From Myxococcales bacterium (GTDB lineage: Bacteria; Myxococcota_A; Polyangia; Nannocystales; Nannocystaceae): a stretch of DNA of 64,000 nucleotides. Shown in pieces: positions 53,771-62,620 of the stretch. How positions within the stretch are numbered: position 1 is the stretch's first letter; each line of letters opens with the position of its first letter. The notes under the pieces were generated by a model, which was not told where the DNA came from, made no database searches, and saw only the letters and a list, made by a program, of their open reading frames with translations. The stretch spans positions 62,001 to 126,000 of the forward strand of contig JACKDV010000022.1 in assembly GCA_020633315.1 (NCBI GenBank). The letters are read 5' to 3'. The translations under genes were made by a program, and so were the position numbers.

Positions 53771-55150
53771 CTACACTCCGGTCCCGGCCCCGGTGGCTGC
53801 CTCCCTGGCTCGACGCTCGAGCTCGAGGAGGCGCTCGCGTTCCTCTTGCTGCTGCTTGCGGGCGAGGGCCTCGAGCCGCTCCTGCTCGGCCTCGAGGGCC
53901 TCGAGGTCCTTTACGTCCTGCAGGAACTGATCGATGCTCGAGATGCGCGCGCGGGCGTCGGCCGCCTCCTCCGGGTAGCGGTCGCCGGCTGCCTTCGCGA
54001 AGCGTTCGAAGTAGCCGCGGGCCTCGAGCATGGGCCCGTCGTCGAAGGTGGCCTTGCCCTCGGCGTCGACCTTCTGCGAGCGCTCGGGGCCGATGTGCTC
54101 CTGCATGAGGATCCCCAGGTTGTACAGCGGGCGGGGATCGTCGCTCGCTCGCTCGCGGGCCTGCAGCAGCACGGTCTTGGCGTCGTCGTAGCGCCGCAGG
54201 CCGCGGTTGGCCACCGCGCTCGCGAGCAGCACCTCCACGTCGTCGCGGTAGCGCGGATCCTCGCGGGCGGCCTCGAGGCTGGTCCGCGCCGTGTCGAAGT
54301 CGCGGAAGCGCAGGGCGATCATCGCGATGTTGAGCCGGGCCTGGGCGTGGTGGGGGTCGACGGCTGCGGCCTTCTCGAACGAGCGCAGCGCGAGCACCGG
54401 GTCGCCTTCCTCCATCAGCAGCAGCCCGCGCAGGTTGTGCAGCTCGGCGCTGTCGTGGCCCTGCTCCTGCAGCACCCGCAGGCCGCGGGTGATCACCAGC
54501 CCGGCCAGCAGCAGGTACGAGCGGTCGTGGCTGCGGCCGCGGTCGTAGTAGAGCCGCGCCAGGTTCTCGTGGGCGATCGCGCTGTCGGAGTCCACGGCCA
54601 GGGCGTTGCGCAGCGCCAGCTCGGCGCGGGCGAAGTCCTCCCCCTCGCCCTTTCTCAGGTAGCGCTCGCGCAGCGCCTCGCTGAGGTTGTTGCGGGCCAT
54701 GGGCAGCGCGGGGTCGGCCTTCACCGCGCGCTCGAACGAGGCGAAGGCGGCCTCGTGCTCTCCCGCGCGCCAGTGGAGGATGCCGAGGTTGTTGTGCGCG
54801 CCGGCGTGCCCGGGGTTGGTGGCGATCGCCGTGCGGTAGAGCGCGACCGCCTGCTCGGGCTGCCCGCAGCGCTCGCGGATCACTCCCGCGTCGAAGGGCC
54901 CCGCCGCGGTGCTGGGATCGCGCGGGTCGTGCAGCGCCATGAAGGCGGCCACCACCTCGTCGCACTCGGCCGGGCTCAGCGTGCCGTCGGCCTCGGCCGC
55001 CCGCAGCTTGGCCACGGCGCCCTGCAGCTCCGCCTGGCTCTGCTGGGGATCGGGCGGCTCGGGGGGCAGGGGAGGGGAGGGCGGGGTGGTGGAGCAGCTG
55101 GCCAGGCACAGGGCGAGCGCCACCGTGCGGCCGCGGAGCAGTACGGTCAT
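53771..55150 (-). CDS. TPR lipoprotein
   Basis: A 459-residue protein with signal peptide and canonical lipobox LASC (residues 16-19), then a Pro-rich spacer and about seven TPR units between 60 and 400 (HAGAHNNLGILHWRAGEHEAAFASFERAV, AQARLNIAMIALRFRDFDTARTSL). A Glu/Arg/Gln-rich coiled coil (about 410-450) ends it. It is a likely outer-membrane scaffold facing the periplasm. TPR lipoproteins occur in the gliding machinery of Myxococcus, but nothing here ties it to motility. ATG 55150 is preferred by the signal peptide and GGAGA eight bases upstream. Confidence 0.87.
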   Translation of the reverse strand: MTVLLRGRTVALALCLASCSTTPPSPPLPPEPPDPQQSQAELQGAVAKLRAAEADGTLSPAECDEVVAAFMALHDPRDPSTAAGPFDAGVIRERCGQPEQAVALYRTAIATNPGHAGAHNNLGILHWRAGEHEAAFASFERAVKADPALPMARNNLSEALRERYLRKGEGEDFARAELALRNALAVDSDSAIAHENLARLYYDRGRSHDRSYLLLAGLVITRGLRVLQEQGHDSAELHNLRGLLLMEEGDPVLALRSFEKAAAVDPHHAQARLNIAMIALRFRDFDTARTSLEAAREDPRYRDDVEVLLASAVANRGLRRYDDAKTVLLQARERASDDPRPLYNLGILMQEHIGPERSQKVDAEGKATFDDGPMLEARGYFERFAKAAGDRYPEEAADARARISSIDQFLQDVKDLEALEAEQERLEALARKQQQEERERLLELERRAREAATGAGTGV

Positions 55151-55303
55151 CGGGAGGTCTCCGGGCTCGACGACACGGCGAGCGCGGGTCGGGCCACGGG
55201 AGGCACCGACCGGCCCGCGCCGCTCGTCGAGGTTGCGAGGATGGACCCTCCGTCCCACGGCGATCCTCGCCGCGGGTTCCCGCGATCGCGGCGGCCTCGA
55301 TCG

Positions 55304-58174
55304 CTACGGCCGAGTAGCCAGCCACGCGTCGATCTCGGCGACCTCCGCGTCCCGCCCGTCGGAGGCCAGGCGCTCCCGGGCCAGGCGGGCCAGCTCGTGA
55401 GCGCGCGCGGCCTCCGAGCCCGGCCGGGTGCGCGCGAGGCCGTAGCGAGCCCGCGCCAGCTCGATGCGGTTGCCGGGGCGGCGCTCGAGGATCTCGATCG
55501 CACGGCCGTAGTCCTCGGCCGCCGCCGCGGCCGAGCCCTGGGCCAGGAGCACGTCGCCCCGCATGCGCAGCGCGTCGGCGAGCTGGGGATGATCGCTCCC
55601 TTGATCGCGCTCGAGCACCACGACCGCCTCATCGAGGGCCGCTCGGCTGGCGTCGAGCTCGCCCAGCTCGAGCTCGAGCTGCCCCTGCTGGGTGAGCAGC
55701 AGCCCTCGCGCCGGGTGCTCGGGGCCGAGCGTGCGCTCCAGGAGCTCGAAGGCCGAGCGGAGCGTGCTCCGGGCACGGGGGGCGTCTCCCTCGGCGAGCT
55801 CGACCTCGGAGAGATTGGACAGGAGCACGATGCGATTGGGATTGTCGGGACCTACGAGCTCCTCGGTCATGGCGCTCGCCACATCGAGGTCTCGCCGTGC
55901 CTCCTCGATGCGGCCGAGCCCGACGAGGAAGTGTGCTCGATTGATCAGCAGCGCCAGGCGCTGGGGGCCTCCGCCGAGCTGCGCCTTCTCGACCAGGCGG
56001 AGCCCTGTGTCGATGTGCTCGAGCGCCCCCTCGAAGTCCCCGAGGTAGGAGGCGATGTTGGCGAGGTTCTGCTCGCTCTCGGCGAAGCTCGGGTGATCGG
56101 GTCGGGTCAGGCCCTGACGCAGATCCCTCGATTCCCAGAAGAGCTCCCGTGCTTCTTCGTAGTACCCGCCGGTCATGCGCACGACCGCGAGGTTGTTGAG
56201 GACTCGGGAGCGGTTCAAGGTGTCCTGCTCGCCGTCGCCGAGGTGGAGCAGGGCCGCCACGTAGTGGGCCTGGGCCCCCTCGAGGTCCCCACGTGCGAAG
56301 CGCAGGGTGCCCATCGAGTGCTCGTAGTCGTACACGAGGTCGTCGGGACGACCGATGCGGGCGAGCGAGGCCTCCGCGATGGTGGCGAGCAGCTCTGCGT
56401 CGTCGGGACGCCCCTGCAGGTACCCCACCAGGTAGGGCATGTTGGTCCAGATGATGGCGACCAGCCGATCGCTGTGGCCCTCCGCGGCCGCGATGGCGCT
56501 CCTCCGAGCCAGCGCCTCCGCCTCGGGGTAGTCCCCCCTGTTCTCTCGTAGAGCCGAGGCGAGCATGAGGGCATCCGCGATGAGGGGGGCGTAGCCGGTC
56601 GCTTCGGCCTGGGTCACCAGCTCGTCGATCTCCGCGTCGGGGGCGGGGCTTCGATTCGCGTCGAGCCGGACGGCGAGGTCCACCTTGCGCTTGCGGAGCT
56701 CCTCCACCCGGCGTGCGAGCTCGGGCTCGTCGGGGAGCGGGATGGTCTCCTGCAGCCGCTCGGCGTCGTCGCACACCGCGATCGGCGTGAGCGAGGTGGC
56801 GAACTCGAAGCTCTCGTCGAGGAAGGCCGCGTCCACGGTCGCGAGCACGCCGAGCCGCGCGTCGAGGTCGTCGAGGCGTCGGCCCAGGCAGGCGCGCCGC
56901 AGGTCGAACAGCGAGTCGCTCTGCTCGCCCCGCACGCGGGTGGCCTCGCAGGCGTCGAGGGCCGAGGCCCGCCACTGCTCGGCGTAGGCGTGGATGAAGG
57001 CCGCGGCGCGATCCCACAGCCCGGGGGCGAAGCTCTCCCCGGTCTCGACGAAGGCCGCCTCGATCTCCTCGCGTCGAGCCTCGGACCACACGCCGTCGAT
57101 CTCGTCGCCCGCCCCCTCGCAGGGCGGCGGGGCGGCGGGACCGGGCGCGGACGGGCGCAGCGCGAGGGCGACCACCCCACCCAGCGAGGCCACCACCACC
57201 GCGCCCAGCAGCCACCGTCGACGGCGGCGCACCGGGTCGTCGAGCAGGGCCTCGATCAGGCTGCTCATGTCCGGCCAGCGATCCGCGGGGTCGTGCTCGA
57301 GCCCGCGGAACACCACGCGCCGCAGGTGCACGGGCACGGTGGAGCCCGGCGCCGGCGTGCGACGCTGGCCCTGGCTCACCGCGCTCACCAGCTCCATCAG
57401 CGAGCTGGTGCCGAAGGGATGCTGACCGAACAGCGCCTCGTAGAGCGCCACGCAGAACCCGAACTGATCCGTCCGGGCATCAACCTCGCGGTGGGCGTGC
57501 TGCTCGGGCGCCATGTAGGCCGGCGTCCCCAGGGCTCCGATCCCGTCGGTCAGCGTGGGGTTGGACTGCGAGAGCACGGCCGGGCGCATCGAGCCGAGCA
57601 GGTCGACCTCGTCGGGCGGCGTCTCGTCGGCGTGGACGAGGCCGAAGTCGGTCACCTTGGCGCGCCCCTGGGGATCGATGAGCACGTTGGCCGGCTTGAA
57701 GTCGCGGTGCACCAGCCCCGCCGCGTGGGCGGCCATCAGCCCGCGTCCCGCCTGCGCGAAGATCTCCACGATCTCCCGGACGGAGCGCGCGCGCGCGGCC
57801 AGCCACTCGCCCAGGGTTGGGCCGTCGACGAACTCCATCGCCACGAAGACCTCGCCATCCACCGTGCCCACGTCGTGCACCGCCACCACGTTGGGGTGCG
57901 AGAGCCGGGCCATCGCCTGCGCCTCGCGGAGCAGTCGCTGGCGCGCGAGCTCGGCGGCGGCACCCGCCTCGGGCGAGCGCAGCACCTTCACCGCCACGCG
58001 GCGATCGAGCTGCGGATCGTAGGCGGCGTAGACCAGGCCCATGCCGCCCTTGCCCCGCAGCTCGAGCACGGTGTAGCGACCGAGGCTGTTGCCTCGCCCC
58101 AGCAGGCGCGAGGAGTGGGACGCGACCGCCGACGCATAGGCGTCGTCGCCGGGCAAGGTCGCATCGTCATCCAT
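55304..58174 (-). CDS. Membrane Ser/Thr protein kinase with TPR region
   Basis: A 956-residue protein. The kinase domain is at about 33-310 (GKGGMGLV, Lys63, HRDFKPAN 156-163, DFG 176-178, GTPAYMAPEQ), with a membrane helix at about 321-339. The linker contains four cysteines (the first at 352), spaced as in the kinases at 15828 and 34089, and a TPR array runs from about 490 to the end. ATG 58174 is preceded by a TATGAT box ten bases upstream; ATG 58189 would add five residues and overlaps that box. It probably phosphorylates cytoplasmic targets in response to an external cue (inference). Divergent from the MFS gene. Confidence 0.93.
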   Translation of the reverse strand: MDDDATLPGDDAYASAVASHSSRLLGRGNSLGRYTVLELRGKGGMGLVYAAYDPQLDRRVAVKVLRSPEAGAAAELARQRLLREAQAMARLSHPNVVAVHDVGTVDGEVFVAMEFVDGPTLGEWLAARARSVREIVEIFAQAGRGLMAAHAAGLVHRDFKPANVLIDPQGRAKVTDFGLVHADETPPDEVDLLGSMRPAVLSQSNPTLTDGIGALGTPAYMAPEQHAHREVDARTDQFGFCVALYEALFGQHPFGTSSLMELVSAVSQGQRRTPAPGSTVPVHLRRVVFRGLEHDPADRWPDMSSLIEALLDDPVRRRRRWLLGAVVVASLGGVVALALRPSAPGPAAPPPCEGAGDEIDGVWSEARREEIEAAFVETGESFAPGLWDRAAAFIHAYAEQWRASALDACEATRVRGEQSDSLFDLRRACLGRRLDDLDARLGVLATVDAAFLDESFEFATSLTPIAVCDDAERLQETIPLPDEPELARRVEELRKRKVDLAVRLDANRSPAPDAEIDELVTQAEATGYAPLIADALMLASALRENRGDYPEAEALARRSAIAAAEGHSDRLVAIIWTNMPYLVGYLQGRPDDAELLATIAEASLARIGRPDDLVYDYEHSMGTLRFARGDLEGAQAHYVAALLHLGDGEQDTLNRSRVLNNLAVVRMTGGYYEEARELFWESRDLRQGLTRPDHPSFAESEQNLANIASYLGDFEGALEHIDTGLRLVEKAQLGGGPQRLALLINRAHFLVGLGRIEEARRDLDVASAMTEELVGPDNPNRIVLLSNLSEVELAEGDAPRARSTLRSAFELLERTLGPEHPARGLLLTQQGQLELELGELDASRAALDEAVVVLERDQGSDHPQLADALRMRGDVLLAQGSAAAAAEDYGRAIEILERRPGNRIELARARYGLARTRPGSEAARAHELARLARERLASDGRDAEVAEIDAWLATRP

Positions 58175-58184
58175 CGAGGCCTGG

Positions 58185-58190
58185 ATCATA
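58185..58190 (-). promoter_or_regulatory. -10 box of the kinase gene, very short leader
   Basis: TATGAT is 10 bp before ATG 58174, predicting a leader of only a few bases. Confidence 0.45.
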
Positions 58191-58288
58191 CGCCGGTCCG
58201 AGACCGCTGCGGGGTGGCTCGGACGACCGCGACCGACCGCGTCACGATGCGTCGTCGAATCGTGGGCCCCCGCCGGGGCGGGTGCGGC

Positions 58289-58294
58289 TATGCT
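58289..58294 (+). promoter_or_regulatory. Leaderless-type -10 box of the MFS gene
   Basis: TATGCT lies 7 bp before GTG 58302. Confidence 0.5.
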
Positions 58295-58301
58295 CCTACC
58301 G

Positions 58302-59465
58302 GTGCGCCAGGCCACGATGACCTCCCGGGCCTTCGTGCTCGCCTTCGGCGCCAACTTCCTGCACGGTCTCGCCCTGTTCGCGTACCTGCACCTGCCCGGC
58401 CTGCTCCACCGCATGGGGGCCGACGAGCTGACGATCGGGATCCTCGTGGGCACCATGGCCGCCGCCGCGATCGCGATGCGCCCGGCCCTGGGCTGGCTGA
58501 TGGATCGCCACGGGCGTCACGTGGTGGTGCGCCTGGGCTCGCTGCTGCACGTGGTGGTGTGCCTGAGCTACTTGCTCGTCGAGCACATCGGGGTGGGGCT
58601 CTATGCGATCCGCATCGCGCACGGGATCGCCGAGGCGATGCTCTTCACCGCGCTGTTCACCATCGCGGCCGACGTGGTGCCGGTGTCCCGCCGCACCGAG
58701 GGCATCGCCCTGTTCGGGATCTCCGGCCTGCTCCCCATGTCGCTGGGCGGCCTGCTCGGCGACCTCGTGCTGGCCCGGGCCGACTACGCGGAGCTGTTCG
58801 TGGTGTGCTTGGCCGCGGCCGCCCTGGGGGCCGCGTGCGGCTGGGGCCTGCCCGACTCCCGCCCGCCGCTCGAGACCGACGCCCCGCCGCCGCCCTCGTT
58901 CCTCTCCACCGTGGCCCAGCCCCGCCTACGCCCGCTGTGGCTGGTGGGCTTCGGCTTCGCGCTCGCCGTCGCCTCCTACTTCACCTTCTTCAAGACCTTC
59001 GTGGAGCACACCGGCATCGGCTCGATGGGGCTGTTCTTCACCGTGTACTCGCTCGCCGCGATCCTGCTGCGCCTGGTGCTGGGCTGGGTGCCCGATCGCA
59101 TCGGCCCGCGCCGGGCCCTGGGCCCTGCCCTGCTGTCGATGGTGATCGGCCTGGTCGTGCTCGCGGGGGCGGGCAGCGAGCTGGCGGTGGCGGTGTCGGG
59201 CCTGCTGTGCGGCCTGGGTCATGCCTTCGTGTTCCCGATCCTCTCGTCGATGGTCGTCACCCGGGCCGAGGCCCGCGAGCGAGGGGCCGCGCTGGCCATG
59301 TTCACCGCGCTCTTCGACCTGGGGCTGCTGGTGGGCTCGCCCCTGCTCGGCGCGGTGCTCGAGCGCTCCTCCTACCCCATCATGTTCACCACCGCGGCCG
59401 GCCTCGTCGTGGCCTGCGCGCTCGGGTTCGGGGGGTGGGATCGCCGGGTCTCGCCCGCGGGATAG
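58302..59465 (+). CDS. Major facilitator superfamily transporter
   Basis: A 387-residue inner-membrane protein with 12 hydrophobic helices. The MFS motif A variant GWLMDRHGRHVVVRLG lies between helices 2 and 3 (about 61-76), with a repeat LGWVPDRIGPRRALG in the second half. It belongs to the short, ungated MFS drug/metabolite exporter type; substrate unknown. GTG 58302 is proposed as the start because TATGCT lies exactly seven bases upstream; ATG 58317 is the alternative. It could export a product of the neighbouring radical SAM cluster, but the 169-bp gap and separate promoter argue for independence. Confidence 0.88.
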   Translation: MRQATMTSRAFVLAFGANFLHGLALFAYLHLPGLLHRMGADELTIGILVGTMAAAAIAMRPALGWLMDRHGRHVVVRLGSLLHVVVCLSYLLVEHIGVGLYAIRIAHGIAEAMLFTALFTIAADVVPVSRRTEGIALFGISGLLPMSLGGLLGDLVLARADYAELFVVCLAAAALGAACGWGLPDSRPPLETDAPPPPSFLSTVAQPRLRPLWLVGFGFALAVASYFTFFKTFVEHTGIGSMGLFFTVYSLAAILLRLVLGWVPDRIGPRRALGPALLSMVIGLVVLAGAGSELAVAVSGLLCGLGHAFVFPILSSMVVTRAEARERGAALAMFTALFDLGLLVGSPLLGAVLERSSYPIMFTTAAGLVVACALGFGGWDRRVSPAG

Positions 59466-59619
59466 CTCCGTCGTCGGGCCTGGCCCGCGAGCGCAATCGG
59501 GTTGGGGTATCGCCATGACGGCGGCCGGATCGCCCCAGCGATCGCCGCTTCGATCTGTCGCGCAACATCTTGAAATCACTCGCGGACGAACGAGGTAGCC
59601 AGCACGAGCGGAGTCAGGG

Positions 59620-59625
59620 TATCCT
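59620..59625 (+). promoter_or_regulatory. Probable -10 of the radical SAM cluster
   Basis: TATCCT is 9 bp before ATG 59635. The intervening TTAGGGGAC also contains a G-rich stretch, so a very short leader is expected. The preceding 150 bp show no gene. Confidence 0.4.
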
Positions 59626-59634
59626 TTAGGGGAC

Positions 59635-59844
59635 ATGGCAACCCGCAGCAAGACCACCACGAAGAAGACCACGAGCAAACCCGGGGAGCTCAGCCTCAAG
59701 CTGACGCCCGAGCAGCAGAAGCAGCTCGTTGCATTCATGGAAAAATCGGGTGATGCACGGCTCGACGTCTCCGTGACCTTCTCGGCAGACGTCTCGCGCG
59801 GAGTCATTGCTCCCGCGACGTTCTTGGTCGGCAACGCGGTCTAG
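59635..59844 (+). CDS. Small protein, candidate RiPP precursor peptide
   Basis: A 69-residue peptide. A Lys/Thr-rich head (MATRSKTTTKKTTSK) is followed by an amphipathic helix LKLTPEQQKQLVAFMEKSG (21-39), then LDVSVTFSADVSRG and a hydrophobic C-terminal tail IAPATFLVGNAV. It contains no Cys, Trp, His or Tyr. It ends five bases before a radical SAM/SPASM gene, the classic position of a precursor peptide; the helix could be the leader and the tail the core (inference). An alternative is a small accessory protein. I do not recognise the family, and no export or protease gene is adjacent. Confidence 0.6.
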   Translation: MATRSKTTTKKTTSKPGELSLKLTPEQQKQLVAFMEKSGDARLDVSVTFSADVSRGVIAPATFLVGNAV

Positions 59845-59849
59845 GCCAC

Positions 59850-61082
59850 ATGCGCCCGAGGCTGCGGATCCGACGAGAGCGGTTCGGCTTCACACTGGCA
59901 GATGCCGTCACCGGCAAGGTGGGCTTCTACGGCGACGACGTCGCCGCGGCCCTGCTCGAGGGCGCCCGGTACGAGGACCTCGCCGAGCACCAACTGGACG
60001 CAGTCCCGCTCGAGCCGAATTTCAGGCTCGTGGCGCCGCTCATCGTGTGGTTCGAGATCACGCGAGCCTGCAACCTCCCCTGCCGCCACTGCTACATCTC
60101 GGCCGGTCCCCGCCGTGAGGGCGAGCTGAGCAAGGACGAGATCCTCGACGTCCTGCAGCAGCTCCGCGCGGCAGGGGTCTTCGCCTTGGTGCTGGTGGGA
60201 GGGGAGCCCATGTCCCACCCACACTTCGTCGAGATCCTCCACGCGGCCCACGACCTGGGCTTCGTGATCTCCATTGCGACCAACGGCACGTACATCACCC
60301 AGGAGATGATCGATCGGCTCCCCCGGGAGGAGTGCGTCGTCAGCGTGAGCCTGGATGGGACCTCCTTCCAAAAGCGCCTTCGGCTCACCTCTACATACGA
60401 GGACATCCGATCCCGCCTCGAGCTCCTGGCGGACAACGACATCAAGACCGCCGTGATGACGACGGTGACCCAGTACAACCTCGAGGAGCTGGAGGAGATC
60501 TTCGAATTCACGCAGGAGAAGGGCTTGGTCTTCGGGCTCGCCCCCTTCAGCCCCCTCGGCCGGGGTCGACGACACCCGGATCTGCTGCCCGACCCGTCGG
60601 TGGCCACTCGAGCGTCACGGCTGTACGCCCGCAATGCCGAGGATCGACAGAAGTGGTACCCCAAGCTGGGTCTGTGCGTGACGAGCTTCCTCAACTTCAG
60701 CTACCAGCTCGCCCACGCGATGAGACGCGAGTTCTGTGCCGCATCGCTGGCCTACATCACGTCGAACGGGAAGGTGTACCCCTGCTCGGTGTGCGCGTCC
60801 GCGGAGAAGTTCGTCGGTGGCGACCTCCGCGAGCAGCCATTCCAGGAGATCTGGGACGGTGAGTTCGGCGGGATCCGAACGATCGGCTTCGACTCGTTCA
60901 AGGGGTGCAAGACCTGCGACCTGGCCGCACCGGAGGCCGCGTGCGCGGGACGATGTCCCGTGATGTCGGAGGTCTACACCGGCGATCCGCTGCAGTGCGG
61001 CGCATCTCCCTACCTTCGCGAGGCAAACCGCCAGAACCGGGCCCGCAAGGCCGCAACCGTCGGACGGAGCGAGGGCGAATGA
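59850..61082 (+). CDS. Radical SAM/SPASM domain peptide-modifying enzyme
   Basis: A 410-residue enzyme. Residues 1-60 (FGFTLADAVTGKVGFYGDD) may be a small winged-helix or peptide-binding element. CNLPCRHC (Cys74, 78, 81) binds the SAM 4Fe-4S cluster, and GGEP is at 117-120. The C-terminal SPASM region has Cys296, 312, 315, 353, 356, 365, 369 and 383, enough for two auxiliary clusters. SPASM enzymes typically make thioether or C-C/C-X bonds in ribosomal peptides. With no Cys in the candidate substrate, a carbon-centred crosslink or epimerisation is more likely (inference). It is coupled by ATGA to a second radical SAM gene. Confidence 0.9.
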   Translation: MRPRLRIRRERFGFTLADAVTGKVGFYGDDVAAALLEGARYEDLAEHQLDAVPLEPNFRLVAPLIVWFEITRACNLPCRHCYISAGPRREGELSKDEILDVLQQLRAAGVFALVLVGGEPMSHPHFVEILHAAHDLGFVISIATNGTYITQEMIDRLPREECVVSVSLDGTSFQKRLRLTSTYEDIRSRLELLADNDIKTAVMTTVTQYNLEELEEIFEFTQEKGLVFGLAPFSPLGRGRRHPDLLPDPSVATRASRLYARNAEDRQKWYPKLGLCVTSFLNFSYQLAHAMRREFCAASLAYITSNGKVYPCSVCASAEKFVGGDLREQPFQEIWDGEFGGIRTIGFDSFKGCKTCDLAAPEAACAGRCPVMSEVYTGDPLQCGASPYLREANRQNRARKAATVGRSEGE

Positions 61083-62620
61083 CCAACCCAGAGGTAGGGT
61101 GCGACCCGGGGGTCCGCGAGTTCTTCGACGCCCACCAGTCGCCATTCGGCTGCAACAACATCCTCCCCAACCACCTGCCGAGCACGGAGCACGTGCGGCA
61201 GCTCGTGGCCAATGCGATGACGGTCGACATCGCCGTGTCCCGAGCCTATGGGCTCGAGCACTACGAGTCCTTCGTTCGCGACTTCGCGCAGCACTGGGCG
61301 CAGGAAGATCACGACGGCCGGAGCCACGAGACCGAGCAGGGCTGGTTCTCGGGTGCCCCGAGGTCCTATGTCGAGCACTTCGAAGCGGTGACGAGCCTGC
61401 CGCCGGAGGCGTTCGTGCGAGCCACCGAAGATGCGCTGGGCAGCTGCATCGAGTCCATTCACTTGTTCTGCCCGAAGCAGTGCAACATGGCGTGCCGCGG
61501 CTGCTACGCGGGGGCCGTGCCGATCGACCGATTTCCGTACGAAGACGCAGACGTCCACGCCTACGTGGATGGGGTCCAGTCCCTGCTCCAGGAGGCGCAG
61601 CGGTACGGGGTACGCGTCGTGCAGACCTCGGGCGATGGGGAATTGACCGCATTCCCTCGCTTCTTCGACCTGCTCGAGTGGGTGGCGGAGCAGGGACTGC
61701 AGTGGCTCTTCTTCACGGCGGGGGCCATCTTCGGCTCCGAGCCGGCCGCGCGCGCCCACTGGGCCGACGCCGAGCGCCTGCTGTCGGCACCGACCCGCGA
61801 TCGAATCCGTCGGAACATCCAGCGCTTCGAGGGCAAGGAGGCCCGCCCCACCGCGCGGGCCTTCCTCGAGGAGCTCGATCGCGTCAAGGATCAGGTCCAG
61901 ATCTACCACTCCGTGTGGAGCACCTCGCGGCAGCAGAACGACGAGTGGCGCAACCCACGGTTCTCCTACGACTACGATTCCGTGACGGTGAGGGGGCGGA
62001 CCTTCGATCTCCCCGCGAGCGTGCTCGGCCTGATGGAGGTCTTCTCGGGTCCCCACCGCGGCCGCCTGGGCATCGAGAGCCCCGTGGGACCGGCGAGCCG
62101 AAGGACGGTGAACGACCTGGCGACGTGGGTCGTGGAGCACGGCTTGCGCAGCTACTTCGAGCCGGTGATCGTGACGGGCCGAGCCCGTAACGGCATGTCG
62201 CACCTGCAGCGACCGGACGAGGTCGCGTGGCTCGATGAAGCGAAGCCGTTCCTCGTCCGCTCGCTCTGCTCGTTCCGCTTCATCCACCAGGCGGTGGTCA
62301 AGGTACGCGCCGCGGAGCCCGAGGGGGAGAAGATGCAGTTCTTCGTGATGCCGGGCACGGCGATCGACATCGGCGATCTCGAGCGCCTGGGGGTCCTCGA
62401 CTCCCTTCGGGTCGAGCAGGGCGGCTTCTTCGGAGCCCATCGCTCCGGGGTGGTGGTGCGGAGCAACTACCTCCACACGACCGGCTGCAAGTGCAACGAC
62501 TTCTCGCGCCGACTCCAGAAGGACTGCCACGGGCTGGCGACCGAGCTGCGAGCGGCGGCCGAGGCCGGGTGTCCGCAGTCGGCCAGTCCGGAAGAGCTAC
62601 TGCGGAGTCTCGCGGTCTGA
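61079..62620 (+). CDS. Second radical SAM enzyme, divergent
   Basis: A 513-residue protein. The N-terminal 120 residues are unrecognised (NNILPNHLPSTEHVRQLVANA). CPKQCNMACRGCYAG carries the CxxxCxxC motif as Cys135, 139 and 142, with an extra Cys131. SGDGELTAFPRFFDLLEW follows, as in radical SAM barrels, where SGDGE replaces GGEP. The C-terminus has TTGCKCNDF and KDCHG, possible auxiliary-cluster ligands. It starts within the stop of the SPASM gene (ATGA) and so acts in the same pathway. The 3' end overlaps the convergent dehydrogenase gene by 24 bp. Reaction unknown. Confidence 0.85.
   Translation: MTNPEVGCDPGVREFFDAHQSPFGCNNILPNHLPSTEHVRQLVANAMTVDIAVSRAYGLEHYESFVRDFAQHWAQEDHDGRSHETEQGWFSGAPRSYVEHFEAVTSLPPEAFVRATEDALGSCIESIHLFCPKQCNMACRGCYAGAVPIDRFPYEDADVHAYVDGVQSLLQEAQRYGVRVVQTSGDGELTAFPRFFDLLEWVAEQGLQWLFFTAGAIFGSEPAARAHWADAERLLSAPTRDRIRRNIQRFEGKEARPTARAFLEELDRVKDQVQIYHSVWSTSRQQNDEWRNPRFSYDYDSVTVRGRTFDLPASVLGLMEVFSGPHRGRLGIESPVGPASRRTVNDLATWVVEHGLRSYFEPVIVTGRARNGMSHLQRPDEVAWLDEAKPFLVRSLCSFRFIHQAVVKVRAAEPEGEKMQFFVMPGTAIDIGDLERLGVLDSLRVEQGGFFGAHRSGVVVRSNYLHTTGCKCNDFSRRLQKDCHGLATELRAAAEAGCPQSASPEELLRSLAV

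Noticed and set aside
53771..55150. TPR lipoprotein as part of the retron operon
   Set aside because: It ends 121 bp before the HEAT gene, is a lipid-anchored export product and has no nucleic-acid link; a separate unit is more likely.
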